A stretch of 64,000 bases of DNA from Gordionus sp. m RMFG-2023. Lineage: Eukaryota; Nematomorpha; Gordioida; Chordodea; Parachordodidae. How positions within the stretch are numbered: the first letter of the stretch is position 1; the number at the start of each line of letters is the position of its first letter. Made by a program: the position numbers and the translations under genes. The stretch spans positions 18,639,561-18,703,560 of the forward strand of contig NC_088775.1 of assembly GCF_954871325.1 (NCBI RefSeq). Reading direction: 5' to 3'. Positions 46,093 through 57,844 of the stretch are shown in pieces. The notes beneath the pieces are model-generated. The model was not told the DNA's origin. It ran no database searches and saw nothing but the letters and a program-made list of their open reading frames with translations.

Positions 46093-46370
46093 GTATTGTT
46101 AAAAAGCCCGATTTGGGTCAATTTTTAAAAACAGTCCAATTCCAATTTTAGCCAAAATAATATTATGTAAGTCTCGTCATTTGGCAAATATATGTCACCT
46201 TTCTGCTAGCTATGGTAAATATCTCCAGTCTCGTCATTTGGCAAATATATGTCCAAACCTTTCTGTTAGCTATGAGAAATATCTCCAGAATTATATAATA
46301 TTATTTTGGTTATTATTTGATAGAATTATTTTTTTTAAATCGACCCAAATTGGATTTTTTAACAAGACTA
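46093..46370. mobile_element. MITE of the TTGTTAAA family
   Basis: Left TATTGTTAAAAAGCCCGATT, TGGGTCAATTTTTAAAAA; right TTTTTTAAATCGACCCAAAT, TGGATTTTTTAACAAGACTA: inverted. Inside, a ~57-bp unit (GTCTCGTCATTTGGCAAATA) is duplicated in tandem. Confidence 0.75.
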
Positions 46371-47976
46371 GATGTTGGCCTATTTTGGTGATACTTGAAT
46401 ATTATATAAACTGTATTTGAAACATTTTTTTATCTTCTCTTATCAAAGAATAGTAAAATTCTATGTATTTAGGTCTTATGTTTAATGTTATATTTTTTTA
46501 ATATCTGTAATTTATATATAATTAAATAAGAGAAGGGAAATATTAAATGGGAGGTTTTTGCATAATATTAAAAAAATTCAGAATGGTTTTAAACTTCTAA
46601 AATTACTTTATATAGAATGGAATTTAAAAATTATATAAAATTACTTATTTCATATTAACTTAAGAATAATTTTCCTTTTAAGAATTAGAAGAAGTAATTT
46701 ATCATAATATTTCGAAAAATGAAAGGGAGAATTAAATAACCATAAACAAGATGTCTTTTTAAATGTCTGATTGTATTAAAATAAATGGCAATGTAAATTT
46801 CTGGTTAAACAAATTAAGCATTTTATAAAAAAATCTAGAGAAAGCCTTAATCTATTTTATAAAATATAGGGAGAAAGTGTAAATTAATAGAAAACCTATT
46901 TTTGTGGAAACATAAGTAAAAATCAAGAGGTTCATGATTAAAAACCACATAAATTTGAATTTTTTTAGCCAGTCAGATTGATTTAAAAATATTATATACC
47001 ATATTTCTAAACAGATAAGAAAAAAAGGTTTTTCCATTTGTTTTTAGTATAAATTTATTTTATTTTAAATTAGTCATAAATGATAATTTTTTTGTATCTG
47101 TGGTATTAACTATTGTATGAATTCAAAAGTAATAAAATTGATTTGATGATACTTATTTATTTTTTTCTATATCTTTCTCATAATTTATTGTTATATTGTG
47201 AGTTAGGCACATTACTTAAAAAATTAATAGTTGCAATTATGGCAATTTAAGAAAAAATATATAGTTGCTTAAATTACCATTATCTGGAGAAAGAGATTTT
47301 ATGGCTAAAGAAACTAATTTCTTCTTAAATAAATTGTAATAAAATAAAAATTGCAGATAAATATTGGGTAGAAAGATTCTCATTATGATTAATTAGAAAA
47401 TGTTATATTTTAGAAAAATTGGGAAAGGGAAAATGATGCACCCAACATTTCTTTTTCCCATATTTGAAACAAAATACTTCTTTAAAGAGGTCAAATTTTA
47501 ATCAATTTTAAGGCTTAATATTTTAAAAAAGGGTGAAATGTCATTATTGATATTTCAAATTTTTAGTTTAAAGAAATTCATGGGTTTGTATTCTATTCAT
47601 AGTCTATTGATATTTTACTAACCAATAGTAATATAATAGTCAATTTAATAAACATTTGGAAAATTTATGAAGTAATAAAAACAAATGTTACATAGTTAAT
47701 TCATATATATATAATGGTATAACTCAAAATAATAGAATTAAAAAGAGGGAAGAATTTAAAAGAGAGATAAATTTTGCAATGTAATTACCTGAATGTAACA
47801 TTGGCCATAAATATTTGTCCTGTATATTTAAAATTAGGTTATTTTGATCTAAAGAGCATAAACTTAGGATAATAATTTATTGAAAAGAAAACTCTATAAA
47901 AGCATAAAAGATTCAAAATACTACGTGATAGATACTGTTCCATAAATGGAGGGTAAAAAGAGTTATAGCTATAAAT
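46371..47976. other. A/T-rich intergenic DNA
   Basis: Nothing recognisable in 1.6 kb. Short frames here lack any family motif. Confidence 0.6.
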
Positions 47977-48215
47977 TACGTGATACGTGATAAAAGCGTT
48001 TTCGCCCTCTGGTTGTGGATACAACAGAGCTACGCTAGGTTTTCCTCAAAATCCATCAAACTGGATAGTTAATTTAGGGGAGAAAAAAAAATGAGGAGCC
48101 CTTCACACGTTTGTGGGCAAACCGCACGTACTTGTATGCGCAACAGTCCGAGAACTGTCGCTTAAACGTCTATAGGCTAATCAACAAAAGAAATGGGCAA
48201 AACAAAAGCCTATAC
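47977..48215 (-). repeat. LINE 3'-tail copy (or SINE)
   Basis: About 240 bp highly similar to 48508-48752. Shared landmarks in plus sense are ACGTGATACGTGAT, CGCCCTCTGGTTGTGGATAC, AACAGAGCTACG, GGAGCCCTTCAC and GTTTGTGGGCAA. Read on the minus strand both copies end in two TATCACG repeats. Because the second copy directly follows a LINE coding end, this one is best read as a copy truncated to the 3' tail. Confidence 0.65.
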
Positions 48216-48507
48216 CCATGAACTGCCAAAATAATTTAATTACTTTAAGGGTGGGTGGTGGCTAATTTTAAGTTTAACATCTAATGTAAGCCTTGATAGT
48301 TACTTAGAACTAATTGAGAATATGTTCATATCCATTGAGATTAGAAATTATTCATGAAAATTCCATATGAATTAATGCATGAATGACAATAATATTAGAT
48401 TTTTTTTAAATCTTTTTTTTTGGTGTATCCATGTATCCTAAATATCAAAAATATAAATAAATAAATTTATTATTTAATAAAAAAATATTTTTAATGAAAG
48501 AATAAAA

Positions 48508-49690
48508 TACGTGATACGTGATATAGAACGTTTACGCCCTCTAGTTGTGGATACAACAGAGCTACGTTAGGTTTTCCTCAAAATCCATCTGACTGAACAA
48601 ATTAAAAGGGGATAAAAATAAGGAGCCCTTCACGCGTTTGTGGGCAAGCCGCACGTACTTGTACGCGTAATAGTCCAAGGACTATTACTTAAACGTCTAT
48701 GGGCTGATGTGGAAAGGACAAAATAAGCACAGCCCACACCCATAAGATGCTTATATACATAATAGATTTTAAAGGCAAAGGGGGACCTAACTTTAAGATG
48801 AGAAAAATGATAGCAAATAATAGATGAAAGGAAAAGTTTAATACAGAATAAGGAGAGAGAAAAGGGAGCAAAAGTAAAATAAAGAAGATAAAACAAAAAT
48901 AAAAAATAACCTGTGTCAGGGAGCAGTTTATGAGAGGTTCAAATAATTTGATTTGATCTTCAACAGTTTATTTATTGATTTCTTATCCTTATTCAACCTT
49001 AAAAACTGATTCGTGTTGAGGTTTAAATCCAAGATATACTTCACTGCCCTATAAAACCATAAAGTTTTATAATTCCCATAGACTATACCGTTGAATGAGT
49101 ATAACCAATTGATCGCCTCCAGGACCAGGCTACTATTTGTGTGATTCCGCAGAATGTGAGCAAAAAAGGTCAGACGTTTCTTTTTCAAAGCCACATGCAC
49201 TAGAGTGTGACGTGACCACCGCCAAAGGTTAACATTAGAGATAATGTTAGGGTAAAAAATGCCGTTTATTATCCTAAGACATTTGTTGACCAACACCTGT
49301 AACCTCCTGATCTCTGTTTTCGTAATCTCCCATATATCACCGCCGTAAAGGAGAATTGGGATGATGGTGGAATTGAAAATACGTAGCCTAGTGTGAACCG
49401 ATATCTCCCTGGATTTCCACAGTTTGAAATATTTGTAAAAAGCAACCCTTGAGTTATGAATTCTAATTTTTAGTTAATCGTGAATACCCCTATTATCCAT
49501 GTTTACCCCAAGATATTTATAGGAGGACACCACCTTGACCAACTTTCCCCCAACCATCCAATCAACCAAAGGGGGCGCATGAGATGAGGGCATAATCACC
49601 GTCTTATCGAAGTTTATATTCAATCCAACCTTTAAGCTGAAAGAATTAAGTATCAAGACTACATTGTGGGCCTCCTCCAAGCTCTTGGCG
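48508..49690 (-). mobile_element. 5'-truncated LINE (APE-type clade), coding end plus 3' tail
   Basis: Minus-strand order: reverse-transcriptase end and connection region (49690-48928), then a ~420-bp untranslated part ending in TATCACG repeats (near 48508). 5' truncation and a short-repeat tail are usual for LINEs that insert by target-primed reverse transcription. It is unrelated to the LINE at 1264-4037. Confidence 0.7.
48928..49690 (-). pseudogene. LINE reverse transcriptase C-terminal part
   Basis: One frame of about 250 codons with a single internal TAA near 49474. It has LKVGLNINFDKTVIM (RT motif after the catalytic box), VSSYKYLGVNMDNRG, and RIFNSTIIPILLYGGDIWEI. VNKCLRIINGIF and LKKKRLTFFAHILRN follow, the connection and 'thumb' pattern of jockey/CR1/RTE-like LINEs. 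The catalytic YADD segment is beyond the truncation. Confidence 0.82.
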
Positions 49691-50386
49691 AGTGTTCTAA
49701 ATACTTTTTTGCCATTTACAAAAATTTTGTATTTTTATTAAGAGAAATAAATGAATTAAAAAACAATTTTTCTTAAATTTATAAATTTGTATAATTTTTT
49801 ATGAAACAAGTAGCAAGTAATATTATTTTTCGTTCTTATTTTTTTTGGTTGAATGGGCATGTGCAAAAATTTATAAATTAAGTTTATTTTAATATATTTA
49901 GGACATGCCTTCTATATTTATAAAGAAAAGAAAGGATTTGATGTTGTTTTTGAGCAGAAACTTAATAAGTGCGCAAAATAAGTAAACAACATTTTTATGT
50001 TCTCATATTCAATTTTAATATCATAGAAAAAAATATTTAAAATGTCATTACACCTATTTTTAATTCTTTCGAACGAATTCCCATTTAAAACTAACATTTA
50101 TTAAAAAGTAAAATTTTTTACACTAAACTCATAATTTTAAAAATCAATTAAATTTATAAAATTATTCAAAAAATTTCTAAATAAAATTATTTGTTAAATA
50201 TTTTGGAACATCAATAGCATTGCATAAAAATATACAAAAAATTTGAAATAAGCTATATTTATTATAAAAGAGATATCTATAAACTTATTTTTGAATAAAT
50301 AAAAATTTTCGATTTATTATTGAAAAGACAGATATCCTTATTTTTAACTAGAATAATTTTCCCATATAAGAATCAGTGTAATAAGT
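49691..50386. other. A/T-rich intergenic DNA
   Basis: No gene or repeat seen. Confidence 0.6.
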
Positions 50387-50620
50387 AGTGTTGTTAAACG
50401 GTTAAGCCGAGTCGACTTAGCTACGACTCGAGCCTAGTTTCTAGTCGATAAAGCGGCTCATTTAGTCGGCTAGCTTAGTCGGCTTGCTTAGTCGGCTCAC
50501 TTAGTCGGCTCGCTTAGTCGGCTTGCTTAATCGGCTCACTTAGTCGGCTCGCTTAGTCGGCTCACTTAGTTGGCTCACTTAGTCGACTCAGAGGTTAGCT
50601 TGAGTTTAATTTAAATTTAG
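50387..50620. repeat. 13-bp tandem repeat at the end of a TTGTTAAA-family element
   Basis: The family terminus GTGTTGTTAAACGG at 50388 leads into about ten units of the type CTTAGTCGGCTCG (GCTCACTTAGTCG / GCTTGCTTAGTCG). The inverted partner end was not found, so the element is truncated or one-ended. Confidence 0.75.
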
Positions 50621-50999
50621 AGCCAAAATTTATTTTTATGTTATTGAGATATTTTAAATAATAATGTAGAATTTTATTTATTTATTTTTAGTGAAATAAT
50701 TTATTTTATTTATATTTAATGTTAATATTTTATTATTATCAAACAAAAAATTTTTTTTAATTTTATTTCAAATATGTTTTGATCTTATAATAAAAATGGA
50801 TTTATTTGATTTTTTTTAAATAAAAAAAAAATTCATATTTTCGAGCTAAAAATTTTAAGCAAAAAATAATTTTTGAAATACAAAAATATTTTATATTTTG
50901 TTGATTTTTTATAAATTTTTAAATCTTTTTTGAAATACTTTTATTAATTTTATCATAAATAAATAATCTTTTAGGTCAAATCTTCTATAGTTTTTTTAT

Positions 51000-51200
51000 A
51001 TTATTTTTATAAATATATCTATATTTTAAGTTTATTTTATTATAAGAGATGGTTTTTCTAAATAATTTTTTTCTAAATATATCTATATTTTAAGAATATA
51101 TAAAGAGCTGGTTTTTCTTTTTCTAAACAATTTTTTTTATAAATATATCTATATTTTAAGTATATTAAAAGAGGTGGTTTTTCTAAATTATTTTTTTATT
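51000..51200. repeat. ~70-bp tandem repeat, 3 copies
   Basis: Units contain AAATATATCTATATTTTAAG and GAG(A/C)TGGTTTTTCTAAA. The landmark occurs near 51013, 51077 and 51144. Confidence 0.75.
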
Positions 51201-51224
51201 AATATTTATGTCAAACTTTTTTTT

Positions 51225-51720
51225 AATGCGACAATTGTCATATGCGTTATTTTTTAAGATTTTTGAAATTTCTGGACACAAAAGGGTTATAATATAATTT
51301 ATATTGTAAAGATATTATATTATAAATTCAATGAAGATGTTCCCTGGAAAAAATGATAATTATCATAATAGGTAGATATTTTTGAACATATAAGATTTTT
51401 TTGTGACGCTAATGGGCAAAAATATGTTTCTTTAACAGGTAAAATTTAATGTAGATGTACCCTAGATAAATGACAATTGTCATAATAGTTATTTTTAAAG
51501 TTTTTTGACGTAAATAGGCTAAAATAAGTACTGCTAACATGTCTAAATAAAACTTCAGTGAAGATGTACCCTAGAAAAGTAAAGTTTTTTAAATTTTTTG
51601 ACTTAAATAGGCTAAAATAAGTATTGCTAACATATCTAAATAAACCTTCAGTGAAGATGTACCCTAGATAAGTGACAATTGTCATAATCGTTATTTTATA
51701 ATTTTATTGATGCAAATCGA
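51225..51720. repeat. ~100-110-bp tandem repeat, 4-5 copies
   Basis: Units share AGTGAAGATGTACCCTAGA, GACAATTGTCATAAT, and AATAGGCTAAAATAAGTA. GACAATTGTC is a perfect palindrome present in most units. Copies near 51330, 51450, 51557 and 51653. Confidence 0.78.
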
Positions 51721-52249
51721 TAAAAATATAGATTTTAATCATGTTAATTTAAAAGCTCGCGTGTTGTTATTATGGCATTTATATATCAAATTGTTTAATT
51801 AATTAAAAAGTAAATATTTAGCATGAATTATAATTTTATTCATATAAATAAAACTTATATTTTATATATTCGTTTGTTTAAATCAATTTATTTTATATTA
51901 ACCTATTAAACAATTAATTTAAGAATGTATATAAATTGTTAAAATTTATTATATAGTGAATGATAAAAGTTATATATTTAAAATAAAATTGTACCTTTCT
52001 ATTATCATCATCTTATGCCTATAGCCTTGCCTACTTTTTCATGTATATTATCACATGTTTTTATAAATAATAAATGTAATGACTTATTTTAACTATTTTT
52101 ATTACTATCTATTTTCATCCACAAATATTATATATATATATATTTTAAAAGTTAATTGAACAACTTAAATATAAAATAAATAATATTCAAATTTAAATCA
52201 ATCAACATATAAAATAAATAATATTCAAATTTAAATCAATCAACATTCC
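51721..52249. other. A/T-rich intergenic DNA with a 38-bp direct duplication
   Basis: No gene. Near 52170-52248 the segment ATAAAATAAATAATATTCAA ... AAATCAATCAACAT occurs twice in tandem. Confidence 0.6.
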
Positions 52250-54955
52250 CCCTCTTCTACAAATAACGAAGCTTCTTCTCAGCAGTCATCGAGAGCTTGT
52301 TGTCCTAGAAGTTTTTCCTGTTTCGATTGTACTCGGTTTCATATTGGTTAACGCATAAGTCTCAGATGTTTTCGTAGGCTTGATTCTATCACGTAGGTTT
52401 GATAAAATCGTTTATTAGAGTTGCGTGAGTTTGTACGTTTATTGTAGGCTTGAATCAATTGCGTAGGTTTGATAAAATCGTTGAACGTTATCGTTGGTTT
52501 GATATCCTTATCGTATGTTGTTCACATTTCTCAAAATTGTTATTATCATTTTTCATAATTAATCCAGTTGAATATTGGAATTTGGAATAAATCGGAATAT
52601 ATAATTTGGAATAGTTGATCAAATCAAATGTATGAATAATATGCACGAATAAAATTTTGAATTTCGGAACAATAAAATATTATTATATTATTTTTTAGGT
52701 GTTAAGTTAATCATAGCGTTTTATACTTTTAGCGTTTTACATTTTTTGCGTTTTACATTTTTTAGCGTTTCAATATTTAATTAGTAGCGTTTTAATATTT
52801 AATTTATTTTTATTTATTTTCAATCTCCGAGGTTAAAATATGCAAATATTATGCACCTTTCCCTCTCTTAAAAAAAATTTAAATTTCACACAATATTTTT
52901 CTAAAATAATGATGTTTAATTTTTACATAACCTTTTGTCTTCAAAAGCTTTATTTCAAAAACATTTTTATCATATTAAGTATTACTTATAAGGGTTATTT
53001 AAATCAATCCCTTTTAATTCATATGTTTTAATTACATTTTAACATATTTAAAATTAAGTTTTATCTTCTTATTTAGGATTTTTAATGGTTTATTTTTAAT
53101 TATATCTAAGAATTCATCTTTAGGTTTTGTTAAACAATTCGTCATCATTCAAGAAATCAAAAAATATCAATATTATCCATTATGATTTTACATTTTAGTA
53201 ATTTTAAAAATTTATAACATGCCTTTATCCTGGCATAAAATTTTAATTTTTAATAACTTTTCTTCTTACGTGGATTAGAATAATAAGTAATCATCATTGG
53301 TCTCACAAAATAGAATTCATAACCTAACGTCCAACTTTCATATTGGTTCTTTCTAGGTTGCCACCTTAGGTTAGGTGCTGGCTATCATATTCCAGTCCAA
53401 CATCCAGAGCCGGGACACCATAAAGAAAGAAGCTTTTTGCATGAAAGAACGTACTAAGGTTTGATTCTTGGTCATCTCAGTAGATTAGGTAGTCACAATA
53501 GATAAGGTAGTCATAATAGGTAGTCATCTCCATAGGTTAAGCAGTCTCCATAGGTTAGATAGTCATCTCAGTAGATTAGGTAGTCACAATAGATAAGGTA
53601 GTCATAATAGGTAGTCATCTCTAATAATTGTTTTCAAATTTTCAAAGATTGTTGGTTTCCATTGTAAAACTAATTATATACTTTTCTCATATCAAAAATG
53701 TTCGCCAAACTGGGAACATTTTTTGGGAAATTTTCCCTGATTTTCGTTGTTTCGGTCTTCGCTATATCGTGCCCAGACCTAAATAAGTTCTTCTTGCGAA
53801 ATATGAATGAACGATTTCAAGTTTTTGTATTTAAAAAACTTAGTCGTTAAAATATTTCAAAGTTCAAATTTTTTTGAAAAATCAAACCTCTGATATTAAC
53901 TGTCTTTTTTGTGTCTTGTTGGATATTTATATTTTATTGATATATATATATATGAATGATTCCATAGCTATTTTCACATCTTAATTTATCGTTTTTCTCT
54001 CAGTACAATTATGTTCTTTTATATTTCACATACACTTTTTATTTAGCTTTAATTATCGCACTATTATATTATTTTTTATCTATTCGCATCCTATTATATG
54101 TATAAAAATTTGTAAGCATTGGTTAAATTTGGCTTTATTCATTCATGCACTGTTGGAGATTTCATTTATATTAATTAATGGGCTATTTTCTCATTTAAAT
54201 TCATACAATTATTATTATTGAAAATATTCCGCTTTCTCAGCCTGCTTTAATTATTGTGATATTTACATTTAGCATTTGCTTATCATTCAGCTTTAATTAT
54301 CGCGCACTAACACTAACTTTTACTCTTCCGCTCCTTATTAAATACACGTCATTTTATTATCTTAATTCATTCGCTCCACAAATCTATTATGCTTACTTGA
54401 GCACTTTTGCGTGGTTAATCACAGTTTTCGATTTATATTCGCTTTTCTATAACTTGATGTTATTCCCCAATTATATCGCGTCATTTTTGTCCAAAATTTT
54501 TAAGTTTTTATCTTTATTTCTTCTTCACAAATCTGTACTTCATGTTTAAAATTAGTACATATTACTATTAGATGTGATCTTTGTTTTAAAGTTCATGGAC
54601 CACCTTCAGTCAGATGTATTCCTCCGAAAATCTTTGTATCCCCTCTCCACATTTAAATTCCTGCTTCTCAGACATTTTCCATCACTTTTCCAAGCCACGT
54701 ATTATATCAAGAATCTCCGAATGACTATAATTTTTTGGAACATTCAGGGTACCCGAATTCACATAAACCCCTAACTCAACAAATTAAGGATGCTACATTT
54801 AATAATGCCCTTTATCATCAAGATAACAAGAGCTCCATTTAAAAATAAAAAAACAAAACACTTACCAATTGAGCTGAAGCAAATTTGATTTCCATAAAAA
54901 TAGATAATCTAAACAAAAAAGGTACTATCAGTCTGTTCATTCATGACTCCCTAGC
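52250..54955. other. Unassigned intergenic region with several short repeat motifs
   Basis: It is less A/T-biased than its surroundings. At 52370-52500 GTAGGCTTGA and CGTAGGTTTGATAAAATCG recur. At 52715-52800 TAGCGTTTTA(C/T) is repeated about five times. At 53463-53625 a ~60-bp block (TCATCTCAGTAGATTAGGTA) occurs twice, 91 bp apart, with smaller internal GGTAGTCAT repeats. No coding motif was found. A non-coding transcript or decayed element is possible. Confidence 0.4.
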
Positions 54956-55384
54956 CGAGTCTTATCGTCATACTTATAAGCGCTACCAAAAATACCCTAC
55001 CCCAACTATAACCCTAATATCCTTTCAACCTCCATATGTGCCTCTCAATTCATTTCTGAAGAAATGAGGAAGGATATAATTTCCTTTCATCAAAATTCTG
55101 CTACAAAGTCTAGATCATATCTATTATAAATTCCTTCCTGTCATTACATCTCCTTCAATATTCTCATAAATTCCCATCCTTAGTAAAATAACTAACCTTA
55201 GCAATAAAATTTAGAAATGTGATATACCCAGCTTTGTTTCTCCAATTCTTTTTGGTGCTAGATAATTGCACTGCAGAAGCTAATTATGATATTCTTCAAT
55301 TCTTGGTTGCTAATATCATATCTACAAGGATAAAACATGAGGCATCATGTATTTTCAGCCCTTTCCAACTGGGTGTTGGGGTTA

Positions 55385-55486
55385 GTATTGTTAAACGGAT
55401 CTATTTGCGTCGATTTTTAAAAAGGGCCTACATCATATTAATTGGACTAAAATTATAATCGGACCATATAACATTATCTAGGATCT
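55385..55486. mobile_element. MITE fragment of the TTGTTAAA family
   Basis: It starts TAGTATTGTTAAACGGATCT with GTCGATTTTTAAAAAG. The other end is not recognisable. It interrupts the LINE between the LGVGV and SDSCE segments. Confidence 0.6.
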
Positions 55487-55575
55487 CTGATAGCTGTGAA
55501 ACCGTTGTACATCTTCTGGAACTCACTTAAAGAATCAACCTACTAACGAATCTTTAATCAAAATTAACTTCTCCA

Positions 55576-55738
55576 GTGTAGAATTGTTAAAAGCCCGATT
55601 CGAGTAGATTTCTAAAATGACCCGATTACAATTTTGTCTAAAAAAAACATTATGCAAGCCAGGAGATTTTGCTTCCAAATCTCAAGGCTTATATAAAATT
55701 ATTTTAAAAATCGACCCGAATCGAGCTTTTTAACAAAC
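55576..55738. mobile_element. 163-bp MITE of the TTGTTAAA family with 8-bp duplication
   Basis: Left GAATTGTTAAAAGCCCGATT, right AATCGAGCTTTTTAACAAAC, inverted. It is flanked by CTTCTCCA at 55568-55575 and 55739-55746, supporting a hAT-type mechanism for the whole family. Confidence 0.82.
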
Positions 55739-55920
55739 CTTCTCCAATGTTCACTCCTGAATTTTTTATATAACTTTTTCCTGGTTATACAATTTTTTTT
55801 ATTCTTGCCACCATTCATTTGCCTTAATTAAATATTTATATAATTCCACCTATTGAGAACATTCAACAGAGTGATCCTCCTGGATCTTTATTCTTCTGTT
55901 TGAGTATCAACGAGGTTTAA

Positions 55921-56698
55921 ATATATTACACCCATTACGATATCATTGGTAAATCTGCAAAATGAAAATTGTAAACTATAGATTTAGTGAAATATCTTGG
56001 CCTCTAGCTATAACTACCAAGAAGGGTGGATAAGATCCTTTCCACCTGATCCTTCCTTTGAAGGTTCTATTATTTTTTGGAGGTCACTAGTTTCTTTAAA
56101 TATCAAGAATGATGTATAAAGGTCTTTCCCACCTTACACTTCATTTGATGCTGTTATTATTTTTTGAAAGTCACAAATTATGGCTGATCACACTCCCCCT
56201 GAAACAAATGGTCAGAAGGGTTAGGATCAGTCGTGGTCTATAATTACAAGCTACGTTAAATCATTCCTAAAATGCAATTATCTGCCCATTTATTACCTTT
56301 TTATCTGCTAAATGCCTCTAGTCATCAGTTTCAATTTAAATTTACAACTAAATCAAAATAAACTCACCTATGCCATTGATGTTCATTTTTAAACTGTTTA
56401 GCAACCCAATCCCACACAAGCTCCATATGCAGCTTAACTGTGAAGTAAATGGAAGTAGCTTCATTGTCATTCTTGTAGAGATTGTATTGTTAGACATAAT
56501 GTAGGTAATAAATCGTCCTAAGGGCTACGAGATCAGCTATTCAATCTAATCTAGAACCTTCAGATCTTGGGGAATCGCTCGGATGAGGTTTCTTAAATTA
56601 TTTGAAAGACAGGTCAATTCCTGATCTGGGATTACTCTTGAAGATCAATTGACTCCCTCCAATCATAAACATACTTATGAAAAAGGAGCAGTGGCATC
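55921..56698. other. Intergenic DNA
   Basis: A ~70-bp segment with AGGTCACTAGTTTCTTTAAA / AAAGTCACAAATTATGGC context and 'TCCTTTGAAGG...TGTTATTATTTTTTG' occurs twice, near 56040-56090 and 56130-56180. It may be the remaining decayed tail of the LINE. No gene. Confidence 0.4.
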
Positions 56699-57514
56699 GC
56701 TAAGGGGAGCGGCGCGCAGGGGCTCGAGCCCCCTGAAAAATTTGAATAGCCCCCTGAAGCAAATTCTTTTTTAATGACTCCTTAATATACCCTTGAACTA
56801 AAAATAAATTTTTTTAATTGCTCCCTGAACAATTACTTTTATAATTCTATTGATTAATATATAGATTTAATTTTATTATTTAAAAATTAATAAGACTATC
56901 TAAATTTTTATTAAATGCATACTAATTTTTTATTAGATTAGATTAATACATATAAATTATATTTTCACTATGTCGGCTTGCGATCAAATTCTGTGTTAAA
57001 AATATATAAATATCACTCACTAAATATTAATTTAGCATTAACTATTGAATCTTAATTGACTTTTATAATTTAAATTATTATATAACCCTAATTAAATTAA
57101 TATAATCATTTATTAATTGAATATTAACAAATTTAATTGTAATTAGCCGAGTTTAACATCACTAATCAACTATATTATTGATTTTTATATTTAATTATCA
57201 TGTCTCTCTCTCTAAAATTATTTTCAAGGTCCAAATCCAAATAAGTATAAGAGATTTCTTTATAAAAAGTAAGTAGACATATAGTTTATAATCCTCTATT
57301 ATATATAATTATTTATAAAATATTAGGTAAAATGCCACTTTTGCAGACGTATTTGACAGTTATATAATATATTACAGTTAATATTTTTAAAATTTTACTA
57401 ATCAATGCTTTTGATAATAAATATAAGTAACAATTTGCATTCAACTATTTAACTCCATCTATTTATTTAAAGTTATTGTAATTAAACATCTTATTATTCA
57501 TCCCACAATGGATG
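56699..57514. other. One end of a hAT-like element, then A/T-rich DNA
   Basis: CAGTGGCATCGCTAAGG at 56699 resembles the hAT terminus CAGTGGCGTAG... and leads into GCGGCGCGCAGGGGCTCGAG, a GC-rich palindromic stretch. The partner end was not found before 57515. The rest shows nothing. Confidence 0.5.
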
Positions 57515-57844
57515 TAATAAATTGGCTATTGTTACTTGCAACTATTGTTGCATTTAAAAATTTATAAAAAAAGTAAAACTTTCATTTTTTAAAGAACGCA
57601 TGTTGTTTTTTTTTTACCATTAACAATATTTATTTATTTCAAAATAATTTTTTTTTTATTTATAAATAAATATATATTTTTTCATAAATAAAAATTATTT
57701 TATTAAAAATGGAAATTGTGAAATAGATACTATTGCAGGTAAAAAATATATTTTTTTATGCCAAATATTTATTTATGGTATTAAATTATAAAAAAAGTAA
57801 AATTTTCATTTTTTAAAATAATTTTTTTTTTATTTTGAATAATA

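Larger units (their letters stand above)
54960..55920 (+). mobile_element. Decayed LINE of the same family as 1264-4037, split by two MITEs
   Basis: RT pieces line up with the better copy: ILQFLVANIISTRIKHEASC IFSPFQLGVGV (55285-55385; compare RRLVAKAIVNKIRPKAS ... PSQLGFGV); SDSCETVVHLLEL (about 55487-55525; compare GGCEVASHVARIF); IENIQQSDPPGSLFFCLSIN (about 55853-55915; compare TEGIQQGDPLGPLLFTIGI). Frames differ and stops are frequent. The two gaps are MITEs at 55385-55486 and 55576-55738. Confidence 0.72.

Noticed and set aside
52165-52260. Direct repeat ending AACAT followed by CCCCCTCTTC, considered as a retroelement long terminal repeat end
   Set aside because: The duplication is only ~38 bp, with no second terminal repeat and no gag or pol sequence nearby.
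54721-54775. FWNIQG-like peptide suggesting the start of an APE-type LINE endonuclease
   Set aside because: Only six residues match, the frame closes soon, and the nearby RT relic belongs to a family that lacks this domain.
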